Origin: Branchiostoma floridae
Lineage: Eukaryota > Chordata > Leptocardii > Amphioxiformes > Branchiostomatidae
Assembly (NCBI RefSeq): GCF_000003815.2
Contig: NC_049981.1
Location: 17,841,041-17,905,040, forward strand
Direction: 5' to 3'
DNA length: 64,000 nt
The notes below the pieces were generated by a model. That model ran no database searches. It worked only from the letters and a program-made list of their open reading frames with translations, and was not told the origin of the DNA. Numbering within the stretch: the stretch's first letter is position 1; the number at the start of each line of letters is the position of its first letter. The position numbers and the translations under genes were made by a program. Below are positions 25,101-37,189 of the stretch, piece by piece.

Positions 25101-28100
25101 AAAATTGCATTTCACACGTCTCCCCAACACCTACCTATGTACCAAATATCATCACAATTCATCCAGAGGTTCAAAAGTTATGCTGACCACAAATATCCTG
25201 AAACATATTTGTGAAACACTCGCGCAGACACACAGGCACAGCAAATCTCCATTTGTCATGGTGGTAACAAAATGCAAAATATGTTTCCCTCTTTTTGTGC
25301 AACATTTCTACAATCTAAGTCAGAACATTTCTAACTTCCTGGCTGCCGGCCATGAGAGCTCACCTCCCCGCCTGTGCGCAGCTGCTTGTTGGTGACACGG
25401 ACCAGGTGTAGAATGGCCTCCAGCGCAGCCCTGGTGTCAAAGTCATCTGAAATGGCTCTCCTGAACTTGTCCTTGGTCTCACCTAATCTGTTTACGAAAA
25501 ATGACATGTTTGGCTATTAGTACAACATACGTGTATCATGGTCATGTTGGTATATTGGTTAGGGTGTTTGGCCCAGATCCCATAAATGCTAGGTTTGAAT
25601 CCCCTGATGTACCAGTACGATGTATCAGTGACAATGTCGGTCACAGAAATGTGTATACAAGATCATAAGGTGATGTCACATACATTGGATTGCTCATTCC
25701 TTGACAACGACTGGAGCTGGATACTTCACAATTAGGGTCCAATTTTTTGTGTCGGTAGTACATGTTCAACTTTGATCCAGAATGACTTTGACCAACACAG
25801 ATAAACTCTCAAGTCAAGGTAACATATTAATGTACTTCTCCATAAGCAGGGCCTCGTCTATGGCTTCACACTGCAGCTGGCCCCGGATGTAGGCGTCTGC
25901 ATTGTTCAGGAAGGATGTCAGAGTGCGCTGCACAGAGACCGCTTCGTTCATCATGGTGTCACAGTACTCCACAACTGTCAGTCAAACATCGCATATCATT
26001 AAAGCTATGTACTGTAGTATCTCAGCAACCAAGGCATAACACCAAAGTCACTGTTTCTGATCATTTTTCTACAATACAAGTTGAATCAATGAATATGAGT
26101 CTGGCAACTTTGCTGTGCCATGAGGGAGTCAGCTGATTAATATGTATTCATGGATACATAGGTTTTGGTTTGGGATGTCCTCTTGCATATGTACATGTAA
26201 AGCTTATGTTTGAGGAGAGCCACACTGAGAGCACGTTGAAGATTCTATCACACTTACCTAAATGAATTGGGGTTTATTCTAGTGTTAGTGGATCAAACTT
26301 TACTGTCCAATCTAACACAGCTTGTACCTTTAACTTTACAGAACTGGTATGTTACACCTAAAGGTTGGTCACCACTTTAACAAGCAAACAAACAAGCAAG
26401 CAAATACTTACCACTTCTGTATCTAGTCATCAAACAGAATATTCTGAACTGGTTGGCAGTGTACTTCTCCAGAAACTCCTACATGTAAGGAGATATTACA
26501 TAGAATTAACAGCATTTTACATACATTACATGTACACAATCATTGGGCCTAGCAAAAAATGCTGTGTTTCCAGTTACTGTCTTGAAAAAAAGGGTCAGTA
26601 GGTACATGTAGGGATATTTCTTCTTTATTTTCTATCTCGGCCAAAGTGGTTCAACAAACCTGACATGCATCAGGCACTGGCCATGGTATTTTCAACATCA
26701 TTGTAATCATGCAGTACAATGTTAAACTTTATTTTACAATATTTAATCTACAGCCATTGTTCAAAGCAGAGTGTAAAATACAGGAAGTCTGTTCTGAATT
26801 TTATAAGTAACTTACATTTGTACATGTCATATTGAAAATTATCTTTGCCAGTAGCCAAAAAATGAAAATCTGGGGTTGGCAGATTTTTGCTAGGGATAGT
26901 CAGGTACCCATGGCAGAAATACAACATTTTTCCCTAGGCCTTATATATCTGACCTAGGTGAAGAAGACTGCAGTGTAACATCAGTGATAGAATAGCTATA
27001 ACTTATATTTGATATAGTACAAATAGGAAATTCAACTTTTACTTTCCTTGTATTACGTTAGACAGCTTCCAGTAAGCTGAACTTACCCTGATGGTGATGG
27101 TGTTTTTGAGAGATTTTGACATCTTGTCTTTGTCACTAGTCTTGTGCAAGTGTCCTGGAGAAAATTACACGTAATGATAAAACGATAATATCAACAAATA
27201 ATGTACAGTGTAGGGTCAGAATGCTCTCTCACTCTCTCTCCTTTTAAAAAAGATTTTGAAATATTTAACCATTCACCGCAATAAACATAATATGTTGCAA
27301 TCTGATACATTACATATACATGTAGGAGAGATGGATAATATATGTTACAAGACGACATTTGCTCAGGAAATGATTGCATGCCACGAAATGGATTTTTAAC
27401 AAAGACTCAAAACCTCTTTTAGGAAAAATCTGAGACCTTCTCAAATACAGACAAGAATAAGACAGCAAATGTACTGTGTTTAAGTGCCTATAACACCAAA
27501 ATACAATGCAACATTATGTATCATTGGAAATGCATGTCATTCCCTATTTGATGTCGGCTCAAATGTATGATTTAAACTGGTGGGTTCATTCAGCCCAAAA
27601 TTTGGGCACTAAGTCTTCTCAGTGTTGGTCCTGTAAAGTTTAGTCTCCTTTCATAATGTCATTTTGGGAGCATTGCATGTGCTGCTGTCAATAATTCTCA
27701 TACTGGATTCTGTCACTGCCTCACTGGAATTGCTGTTTTTACATATTTTTTTCAAGGACACCAAATTTTCTCAACCTCTGGTCCATTTGGCATTGATTCG
27801 ATTGAAACGTGTGATTTCCCGGGTGGTATCAAACTATATGTATAATAAAGCAGATATTGTGACGGTGAGTGAGTACAACACAAACCTGCATGTAGGAAGT
27901 AGTTGGCCCACTGGGGGACACAGTGGTGAGCCTCACACTGGGCGATCTCGTTCTCATGGTGGGGGAACATCAGGTCTATTCCTCCTGTGTGGATGTCCAG
28001 CTGGTCACCAAATATGGCACTAAAACAACACAGCAAAATATCAACACCTAACATTCCACTGCAGTGTCAGTACAAGGCAGGGTCCAAAATCTGATTAGTT

Positions 28101-31100
28101 CCAGGTCTCCTTAAGACCTACTCACATACAAAAACCAGGAAAGACAATCTATCTAGGCCCTCTGGAGATATCGTGTTAACGCACGTACACACACAAACAT
28201 GAAAGCACTGGCTATTGGCAACTGACTTAATCTTTCACATGCGCCAACTAGTGAGATACCAGCTAACAAGCACCAGGACTCCCTGTAGTACAATGTCTGT
28301 GGTCCTACCTTGCCATAGTGGAACATTCTATGTGCCAGCCAGGCCTGCCCTTCCCTTTCCCCCAGGGTGATGTCCACCACGGCTCTCCTGGCTTCCCAGC
28401 CTTCCACAGGGCAAAGTCTCGGAACCCTCGCTTCTCCTTGTCAACTGCAGGGGACAAAAAGAAGCAAGAAGGGACAGACTTTTAGCTAAAGTATGGCCTT
28501 TAAAAACAACATAGCATGTTCTACCATATTTCTGTGTTAGTTCTAAAAAAATAAGCACGTGGTGACAGATTTTTGACGATGAACAATTTGAATTTATCTG
28601 GTTCAAAATGTGTTCAAGAAGTTGGAGAGAGGAAGTTTCAGTCCCACAGATTTGCTTGTAAGCTTAGAATAAACTGACAATATATAACAAATGGGGAATG
28701 TATACACATTATTTCAATTAAAAATCATTTTACTAGCCACAAGGTGCAGCTTGTTGAGTATAATACTTATCTTTATACTTGTAATAACCATTTATATTTT
28801 TAAGAGGAAACTGGAAAGAAATTCTCACCTTCTCGTAACTGTGCCAACTCAGCATCACTCTGGTACACCAGTTTACCATATCTGTCTCCGTACTTCCTCA
28901 CATCAAAGTACACACTCCCTGTGGAATGTACAGGTGTATACATATGTTAGGCATGTGTGCTATCTAGACGTAACATCAGGTACAGGAATTGGTTACAGTT
29001 ATGCTGTAGTTTAAGTAAAGGACTTGTGTGCCATTGGAGATCAAGTTGCTGTGGCTTTGCAGCTTGGAGGTCTTCAACTTATAAAAGCCATCAGAGCCAT
29101 TCTTGAGGCAGCTGAGATGGTCTCACATTGGTTGTGGTAAGGGGAACCTTGGAAGCCACTTGGACACAAGGATTTTGATCAACCTTAATTGGGTCCCCCA
29201 GGTGAGGGTGTATGGTGGAAATGGGTAGTGCACTCCAGAAAGGAGTGTATTTTCCAATTATAGATACTAGTAATGTATCAATGACTACATAATCAGCTGA
29301 CATGTGGTGTCTGATAATTCCACATGTGGTAAATTACAATTTTTACATGATGTATGTTTTGCAAATTAATGTGACACTCAATCATTAAACCCATGCATTC
29401 TCTATACATGTAGACACTTCCTTTATCGTGAATATTTTTGGAATAAATAGGTCTGATAAGCACACAAACAAGGCCAATTGCTCATCATATAAAATAGTAG
29501 TCTAAAAATATACAAATTTCAAGTTCAATTTCGCCCCTGAAATTAGTTTTGTACCCTAACTTTTGTCAGGCCTTATCAGGCAAATTGTATTCATGCTGAG
29601 ATTAAATCTTTTTGATCCTTGATTCAATTCAACTCAAACTTTAAACAACTTCTGCTATTTGGGTGGAGGAGATGATCTGGTGTATTTTATGCGTTAGAAC
29701 CTTATTTACATAATCAAGACACACACAAAAAAAAGTTGTAGAAGTTTAAATCATTAGGCACGGTATTGGGTCAAGGAACACAAGTTACTTCCTAATGGAA
29801 CATAACACCCCCTTCTGGAATTTAGAGCTCCTTTAAAAAAATCATGAGACCACAAAGCCATATTATGCTTACCATTGTCTGTTGGATAGGCATACCCCCT
29901 GTCAATAATCTTCTGCACAAATGTGATAATCTGAGGCATGTAGTTGGTGACTCTTGTGTATACTGTTGGGGGTTGGACCTGGATAAAACACAGTCAAGCC
30001 ATAGTGAAACTTACATATTGCAACCAGCAATGTCTCATCCAGGTCATTACTCACATTTAGTAAACATTGTTATGCTTACTAAACTCTACTTTGTCTCTTT
30101 CAACATATTCAACACAATCGATGATGACCCAAGTCAACTTTTCAAAGTCTTAGATGTCTATCCACATACCCTGAGTCGTACCATGTCCCTCTTGAACTCA
30201 TTTGCAAAGGTCTGTGCAACGTGGGTGAACTCCATGTTTAACTGAAAAAACAAAACAATCAAATGTTGTTCACATTGTTGTCACCTTATATGTAGTGCCT
30301 GTAGCTAGTGGCATATAGCGCAGCAAGTTTCCTTGCTGTTTCTGTGGCAGGGTATATTCTTGCAGGGAGAGGTGCTAGCCCTTCTCCTTAAATGTCCATG
30401 AGGCAACTCGGGACCTCCATTCTACATTCCTTCCAAAAGATGGCTGCAGCCCCAGCCAAGATGCCATCCCAGAATTTGTACCAGGGTTTTCCAGTTATCA
30501 ACTAGTGGGGAACACAACAGGACCTCAATTGTGAGGCTTCTACCAGTTGAACTACAGGGACATCCTATGTATTCACGTCTTCATCTGTCAAACCAGAGTC
30601 CCTCTCACCTCTCGTGCCTTGCTGATGATTTTATCATCAATGTCTGTTATCCCCATCACCATCACCAGGTCGATGTTGAAGAAATCCTCCATGATTCTCC
30701 GGATGATATCAAACTTCACATAGCAGCTGGTGAAAAAAGGTGACAAAAAGATGTCATTCATCAATATCATTACATATCATATGTGTTGGCATATATATTT
30801 ATTTTGCATAACAGTAATATTGTAAGTTATTGTTATGAAAAAAATTTTGTTATCAAGAAAAGAAGAAAAGCAAAAAGAGGAAACTGAGTGAGATTAGCAA
30901 CTTAAGATATTCTTGCCTGTAATTTTGCTTTAGCCTGCTAGATCATCAGTAGATGGCACAGTTACACTACACAAACGCTTCCAGGGATGAAACCATTTCC
31001 TCAAATCTACAATGCAAATATTTCCTTTCAAATCTCAACACTGACATCTACTAACAAAGGTACTTACCAAGCATGTCCTAAATGTGCATGGTCATATACT

Positions 31101-32158
31101 GTAGGACCACACTGGTACCTGTGGGAAAAAACAACTGTTGTAAGACACCATCACACTCAAACATTTGGGCCTAGGAAAAAAATTCTGTATTTCGGATTAC
31201 CTGTCCAACACATGCATAATTATCTTTGTAACGATTATGTTTATTAGCAGTGGATTGCATGTATTCCATAGAATTCATGTGCATTCCATAGAACCAAGGT
31301 TGAATTTCCTTGATAAAACTTGACACGTAAGGATTCCATAAAATTTGCATGAACACCTAGGTATGCCTGAGTGGACAAACTTCAATTTAAACATCGCAGC
31401 CAAGAAACATGCCGTAATGGTTCCATGCAAAACTGCAATTACAATTTCTCCTGCATCAATAGTGCAAAGATTTATTGACATGAGCATCTTGTCAGTAGTG
31501 CAAGACAAATACTTATTGCTGTAGCATCCTGTCAACAGTGTAGCAAAATTCTTATTGACAGGACCGTTCTTGCAAGAAAAAAATCATCCTGTAAAAATTG
31601 CAAGGAACATTCTTATTGACAAGAATACCTTGTTAGTAGCACATAGAATATTCTTATTGACAGAAAGATCCTGTCAATAGTGATTGCCATGAAAATCCTG
31701 TCAACAGTGCAAGAAAAATTGTTGTTGACAGAAACATCGACGGGAACATGCTGTCCAACGTGAAAGAAAAAATTCTTATTGACAGGAACATCTTGTTAAT
31801 AGTCTCGGCCTCTTATCACTGCCAGTGAGTTTTCATTTTATTTCATAACCTACCAAGACGCAAAACTCTTGTTTGGCAGGATGAGCGGAACTTTCCTCCG
31901 ACACAAACTGTTATACACCATGATGCCAGTGTCATGTCCACTGGGTTCGATCCAAGCCTTTGGGTCCGGGACAGTTTCTTGTGACGTGGAAGTCCTCTCA
32001 TTGAGTTCGCTAACAGCGTGGTGTCCACAATTTCTGCTTACTGCATCTTGAAGAAGGTCATGTTCAAAGCCGGTGCCAGGTGTAACCTTCAGTAACCTCT
32101 GTTGCAGTATATGTCGGCCCCCGCCTACCGCTACCCGAGTACAACACCGTGCGTACAT
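22141..32158 (-). CDS. CARS2: Cysteinyl-tRNA synthetase, mitochondrial (17 exons)
   Basis: This enzyme charges mitochondrial tRNA-Cys with cysteine. Exons, in order: 32158-31854, 31118-31068, 30726-30609, 30241-30170, 29978-29873, 28918-28829, 28444-28309, 28019-27886, 27154-27087, 26478-26412, 25974-25836, 25487-25364, 24958-24860, 24558-24421, 23784-23653, 23076-22999, 22185-22141. All junctions are GT-AG and in phase, giving about 633 residues (human CARS2 is about 564). The Arg-rich, acid-free start ([16 protein letters not shown]) fits a mitochondrial presequence. Visible landmarks: the class I HIGH-type motif as HLGH at 114-117, KMSKS at 348-352, and zinc ligands C105, C288, H313 and E317 with the spacing of bacterial CysRS. 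Sequence such as [13 protein letters not shown] favours CARS2 over cytosolic CARS1. Oddities: an extra Gly-Lys pair before RPGWHIEC, and a stop overlapping a perfect donor in the last exon, so a further 3' exon is possible. Confidence 0.95.
22526..22770. mobile_element. Fragment of the TATGGATGACATC MITE family
   Basis: Begins GGCCATGTTGATTTGATAAT then ATGGATGCCATTTGTGTG, the best match in the window to the family's left end. The interior (CATCAATATCTG..., TGCAAAAAAATTTGAAAATCGG) is AT-rich, and the right end was not found. It lies in the last CARS2 intron. Confidence 0.4.
25605..25800. repeat. Dispersed repeat shared with 24000-24175
   Basis: Phrases GATGTCACA, TTGCTCATT, GGAGCTG, and CAACTTTGATCCAGAATG occur in the same order here and at 24060-24160. 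Both copies lie in CARS2 introns (11 and 14). No coding capacity is visible. Confidence 0.5.
30296..30566 (-). repeat. tRNA-derived SINE, near full length
   Basis: Minus strand: GGATGTCCCTGTAGTTCAAC, body GGCATCTTGGCTGGGGCTGC, tail with ATATACCCTGCCACAG, AGCAAGGAAACTTGCTG and GCCACTAGCTACAGGC. About 270 bp, in CARS2 intron 3. It shows the full head-to-tail layout of the family. Confidence 0.85.
31440..31805. repeat. Palindromic tandem repeat (ATTGACAGGAACATCCTGTCAAT type)
   Basis: About eight irregular units of 40-60 bp built from TTCTTATTGACAGGAACAT, CCTGTCAATAGTGCAAGAAA and variants. Each unit is an imperfect palindrome (ATTGACAGG ... CCTGTCAAT). It lies in CARS2 intron 1. A second array of the same family sits in TRAF3IP1 intron 4 (44740-44975). 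Confidence 0.75.
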
Positions 32159-32603
32159 AATCCTCTGTCGTCAGCAGCTCAGATACGGTTATGGGTGATC
32201 TTTAAGGGATTTCTTAATCCTGGAAGTCTCAGAGAGAAAGACCAAAGTGTTCAGAGACGGTCGCAAACATCGTCAGAAAATTATACAACGATTTTGCATC
32301 ATGGAGTTTTCCATCCAGCCTGGGGACGAGACAGCCTGGGGACGAGGTTGACCTTTGACATTCTAGAATGTGCCATCGTTTTACGGCGGTTGACCTAAAT
32401 ATAATATACACAAATATTTCAATTGAAATAGAAATTAAAATCACTCAACATTTATTTTTTGATTTGAATAATGATAAAACTTATTGTTATTATCATTTTC
32501 ATTTCCACTCATCTCTTCAATTGGAATGAACTGGTTACTAGTATCCAAAAGTACCCCCTTTCCGTATCAATGGAATAGACCATTTTCCAGGTTTTGAGGA
32601 AAT
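32159..32603. promoter_or_regulatory. Putative bidirectional promoter, CARS2 / FBXO28
   Basis: Only 445 bp separate the divergent start codons of CARS2 (minus) and FBXO28 (plus), so both 5' untranslated regions and promoters must share this segment, unless either gene has an unseen non-coding exon beyond the other. I see no convincing TATA box at either side. The inference rests on geometry. Confidence 0.6.
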
Positions 32604-35600
32604 ATGGCGACCCAAAATACTTGCTACATTTTCTGCCTTCCAGATGAAATTTTGGAGATGATTCTAGGTTATCCCTCGTATGAGCAGATCAGCAACTTGC
32701 GCTCGGTAAGTCCGGTGTCCTTTCCTTCTGTGTTCTCGGTGTGAAAAGGTGTCTAGGTTCAGACTTGCTGTCCCTCCCTTGAGAGATTTTCTCCGCGTCA
32801 TAAATAATTTTTTTTTTTTTTTGCAGCTAAGCAGCGTCTTTTTTTCTTTGACTTGGTTACATACATAATTTTTCGACGCCTAACTTACAGCTATACAAGC
32901 AAAGGAATCCCTCATTCAGTTGCCGGTGTTATTCCGGCCTTGGCACTCTGCACCACACAGATAATTCCCGCTTTCGCGCTAATTTTGCTATCAAAACTCC
33001 AAATCTTTGGTTTTTGGCAACGCCTCAGAGGCTAGCCTAATTTCACAAGTGAGGAAGATGATGATGATGTGATTCTGTTCTCATGATAATAAGAAATTGG
33101 ACGCACTTGACGCCCTGCAGATGCCCTTACATTGGGGAGCAGATTGTCTGACAAGCATGGAATTCTGATCAGGATGTTACTGGGTCACTTGCAGTTACAG
33201 TCATCTCTGACAGTGATTTAGCCACTCAAGATACATCAGAAAGCAAATTCTAAACTTAAAATTCTCTCAAACTCTGCACCATGGAAGGTGGATGCCCCCA
33301 GACTCCTCTGCAATACTCGCACCTGTAGCATTTGCTACAAGGGGACTCTCAGTTACTAAGAAATTTGGACCCCTTATAATAAATCCAAGCTAAAACGCTA
33401 CAACCGCGTGGTGTGTTGGTACACCCGATCCCTCGATCTCGGAAGTTCAGCAACGCGACGGTCTGGACAGTTCTTGGATGGGAGACCCCCAACCAAGGAC
33501 GGCCGGATTGCTGTAGCCTCACGAAGCTTTCCACAAAATCATCTTCGGGGGGATGTAAAACGGGGGTCCCGTGCTCGAGGAGGTGCCTCGACCACGTAAA
33601 ACAGCCTCATTACTCATAATTTGGGTACCTACTGGCTGGCAAAATACACCTGGTGATTATTATTATTATAAAAGCCTGTTGCTAGCCCTTAAACTTTCAT
33701 GTGGTTGAGACGCCTGCAGAAATACGGGACCCCCATGTTACATCTGTCCTCCTAGCTGCACCCCTTCTGAAAGATGGGCACAGCCCCAACTGAGATGCCC
33801 TTCCCAGGATTGAACTGAGGCCTGCCAGTTACCAACTAATTGGAACCCAGAACTCAACAGTAAGGCTACTATGATAGTGCTATCAGTTAAGAATAAGACA
33901 TCCCAACTTCTGCATCATAGTAGTTCATAAAGTAAGACCCAGGTCTGAGGAACTGACATGTACTACATTGACCAGCCGTTCCCCATTGTTGCAGGTATGC
34001 AGAAAATTTGACCAGGTTTGTCAGCACCTACTGAACCAGGGTTTTGTCAAGGTGGACATGTACCATGCACAATGCTACAAGACCCTGAAGGCACGCCTCC
34101 CGCGGAGGGAATCGGAGCGCAGGAACCACCCCATGGCACGGCACGCGGACATCTTGTCTGCCATCGAGACACGTCTGTCTCTTCTAGGCATGACGTTCAT
34201 GAAGTATGTGGACATGAACCTGTGCTGCTTCATCCCAGGAAAGGTTTGTGTTGTTTACATGCGCCATTCAGCAGTCCAAAGCAAAATGTTGGGAAGGGAG
34301 GAGATATTTTAGAGGTTATGCAGAATAAAACATCACTTAGAATGGTAGAAACTGCAGGGAACAGCTATAAATTATCCTGACAATAATTGTCAGAAGATGA
34401 TTACTGGCTTTTTTAAGACATAAAGATACTGATTATATCAATGATTACTTTAAAGTTTTCACATCTTCCAAACTGACGCCACTGTACTTATCATCAGGCT
34501 ATGAGACCTGGGAAATGAAAGATCTGCAGCTCTACAAAATCAAGCCTACTTTGTAGACTTATCGCAGTTGTAGCATGCCATTTATTTTTGGTGGGAAGGG
34601 GTACTGATTCTCGATTTTCAACATAGGCTAGGTTCTCTCATGCCAAGAGGGATAGTGTATGTGTGGAAATTATCCCATGCGGTATTATAGAACCTTGCCC
34701 GTTTTGACAATTGCAAATCTGTGCTACCATCAAAAAGAAATGCCAGTGCTAAGAAGTTTGCGAAGTAGACTAGCAAAATCCTTTGCAGTATAGAAATGAG
34801 CTCACAAATAAATGGAAAACGTAAAAATGATAAAAGACTGTGCTATGCAAACAACTTCAACAAGGCATTTCTTTTTCGTTTAGCTCTGTGGGAACAAACT
34901 GTTTGTTTTGATGTTTTTGATATGATTTGATGATGATGTCCTTTCCATTGTTAATTCTGTAGGTGGTTGATGAGATCTATCGGGTCCTGTGGTTTATCAA
35001 CTCCACGCCCGCCCCGCCGCGAGCACACGAGCTCCTGCAGGAGCTGCGCGACATCTCCTCCATGGCAATGGAATACTTCGACGACAAAATCGCCCCGTCT
35101 CTGAAGTCCAAAATTCCTGTGGAAATGTCTGTGAGAATAACACCAAACATTCCAGGTATGGATTGTCTTTACTAACTTTGAAGTTTCCATACGTTTTTTT
35201 TTAAAGCAAATAAAAAGTTGGTGCATAGTCAAATGTCACTCATATAATCGATTCAAGCCAGTGCAGCCTTATCTCTAATCTAGATGTCCTAATACATTTC
35301 AACTACAATTCATTGTTGCTTGTTGCAAGAATTTACTTATCATTACTTTTCCAGTTGCTTCGACATCTGGACTGGACCAGTACAGCCAGGTGGCGCGGCT
35401 GGCACAACAGGTGCAGGGACTCAAGAAGGACCTGGTGTCATCACGTACAGCTGTGCATGAGCAGCGACAGAAGGCCTCCCAACAGGAGAAACTGCTTAGC
35501 TCACAGAAACAACAGCTCGCCACCCTGCAGAAACTGGTGAGTACAGACTAAAGAATTCCTCTGGTCTGTAAAATGTCATTGTTGTTCACCTCGCGGTGCC

Positions 35601-37189
35601 TAGTGGCGCATAAGGCAGTAAGTTTCCTTGATGGTTCTGCAGCACTGTTGCAGGGTATGTTTTTACAGAGAGGTGTTGATATCCCTTCCCTATCCCTTGC
35701 TTGAGAGGTGTACCTCCTTGGACATAGGACCCCTAGAATAAGCAGTTCTCTTCTGAAAGATCGGTGCAGCCCCAACCAAACTTGCCTTCCCAGGTTTAGA
35801 ATCAGAGTCTCCCAGTAACCAACTCATTGGAACCAGCAGCTCAACTTTGAGGCTGCTACCGGTTGAGCTATAGTGACATCCCTGGTCTTCAAATTAAACA
35901 TATTCTTTTTCTATATTCCATCGATAATTTCTCAACATCAGCCCTTGGAGTCAGACACTGGAAAGTAAAAGCCATTCTTTTTCCAGAGACCAATAAACCA
36001 TCTCATGCATAAGGAATGTTTTTGCCATGTCCTGCTGCCTTATAGCCTGGGTACCATCCAAATAGTAGTTCGCTCCTACATTCGCTTCTGCTATCCGTCT
36101 GGAGATGTGTGCGTTCAAACCATTTCAAACCAGTTAATGAGCGAATCTAGGAATAGGTTCTAGAGCGCTTGTTCGATGACAACAGGCCTCCCACGAGCGG
36201 ACGGAGGGCTTGTCCGGTGTTGGAACGTCTGTTCGAACGAGCGCTTGAATCCATTCAATATTTCGCTCATGTGTAGGGACCAATCAGCGCCTGCTTCCAA
36301 AATTTGGACGATTCCAGACGTTAAGATGGTCCGCGTTCCCAGACGGAAGCACAGAGAAGCGACTGTATATAGTGTATAATGAATGTCAGAGCTAGAAGCG
36401 ACTGTATATAGTATACTAGTATAATGAACGCCGGAGCGAACTTCTTTCCGGATGGTACCCGGGCTAGCTGCCTTATATACAGAGAGCTACACTGCTTTTC
36501 ATGACTGCCATCAATATTTCAATCTTCTGTCTATTGCAAACATTGTCTAGACAAGTGAGAATTGTTTACTACCAGTACCGGTAGCAAGGGATCTTGAATT
36601 CTTACCTGGACAATGATGCATCATGATTAGTGACTATACATGCTCACTTAAAAGTTAGAACTGAATTTTCATTAAGACTATTGTATCAAAATGTATAATT
36701 TGAATTTGACAGCAGTGGTTGATTTCATTTCTACCAATGTATGACTCCTTCCTCCAACAGGTTTCCCTTCAGAAAAAGAGCTTAACCAAGCAGAGAAAGA
36801 AGACAGGCCAGCTGGAAGAGGTTGTGGCAAAACAGGGACAGCAGCTTTCGCAGCAAGAGCGCCAGATGGCAGAACAGCAGCGTAAGATAGCCGCCCTGGA
36901 CTCCCGCATGGACGACATCAGCAACCAGCTGGCAAAAGGTCCGCTGCATGGCACCACCAATGCCGATGTGTACCAGCAGACGAGCAGTAGAGGAGGAGCT
37001 GCCCAACACAAGTACACAGGCACTAACAACATGGACAAAAACAAAACATTGAGAAACAAAACTGCAGCAGGCAGAGAGCTGAGGAAGAGAAGTTTGTCCA
37101 ACAATGAACAACCACATTCCTCTACAGCAACCTTTCCTGCTCCCATCGGTCTAGGAAAGAAGAAAAAGAGAAAGATGGCAAATGAGTGA
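32604..37189 (+). CDS. FBXO28: F-box only protein 28 (5 exons)
   Basis: FBXO28 is a substrate adaptor of SCF (SKP1-CUL1-F-box) ubiquitin ligases, nuclear in vertebrates. Exons: 32604-32705, 33995-34243, 34963-35155, 35355-35536, 36761-37189. All introns are GT-AG and in phase, giving 384 residues (human 368). The F-box starts at about residue 12 (LPDEILEMILGYPSYEQI) and is split by intron 1. The following block is nearly identical to the vertebrate protein, for example LPRRESERRNHPMARHADIL and YVDMNLCCFIPGK in exon 2, and QELRDISSMAMEYFDDKI in exon 3. Exons 4-5 encode a Gln/Lys-rich coiled coil (about residues 185-300) and a basic tail ending KKKKRK, a likely nuclear signal. The N-terminal extension of the vertebrate protein before the F-box is absent. 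The start ATG is the first in frame and follows AAT. Confidence 0.96.
33397..33672 (+). repeat. 5S rRNA-derived SINE
   Basis: 33397-33519 resembles a whole 5S rRNA gene: GCTACAACC start, GATCTCGGAAGTTCAGCAA, CTTGGATGGGAGACC (33473-33487) and end GCTGTAGCCT. It is diverged, with altered internal promoter bases. The rest (33520-33672) is a SINE body with GATGTAAAACGGGGGTCCCG and GTGCTCGAGGAGGTGCCTCG, ending in a GATTATTATTATTATA tail. The body phrase is shared with the tRNA-headed SINEs. It lies in FBXO28 intron 1. Confidence 0.85.
33676..33903 (-). repeat. tRNA-derived SINE
   Basis: Minus strand reads GGGATGTCTTATTCTTAACT, then GGCATCTCAGTTGGGGCTGT and a degraded body. It directly follows the 5S-headed SINE in opposite orientation, in FBXO28 intron 1. 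Confidence 0.75.
35590..35882 (-). repeat. tRNA-derived SINE, near full length
   Basis: Minus strand reads GGGATGTCACTATAGCTCAA, CCGGTAGCAGCC, body with GGTTGGGGCTGCACCGATC, tail with CATACCCTGCAACAG and GCGCCACTAGGCACCGCG. It lies in FBXO28 intron 4 just after exon 4. Confidence 0.85.
36043..36466. mobile_element. Terminal-inverted-repeat element with 9-bp target duplication
   Basis: The ends are TAGCCTGGGTACCATCC and, reverse complemented, TAGCCCGGGTACCATCC; pairing continues to AGTTCGCTCC. The identical 9-mer GCTGCCTTA flanks both sides (36034-36042 and 36467-36475), a clean target-site duplication. There is no transposase. A 9-bp duplication is typical of Mutator-like elements, but I see no other evidence for that class. 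A phrase AGAAGCGACTGTATATAGT is duplicated inside. It lies in FBXO28 intron 4. Confidence 0.85.

Noticed and set aside
31440-31805. CRISPR-like array
   Set aside because: Units are irregular in length, diverged and palindromic throughout, without unique spacers, in a eukaryotic intron.
22141-32158. Cytosolic cysteinyl-tRNA synthetase (CARS1)
   Set aside because: Residues around the exons match the mitochondrial form (for example [24 protein letters not shown]) and the N-terminus looks like a mitochondrial presequence; the long N-terminal domain of CARS1 is absent.
33397-33519. Functional 5S rRNA gene
   Set aside because: Sequence is diverged at many conserved 5S positions and is fused to a SINE body with a repeat tail; it is a retroposon head.
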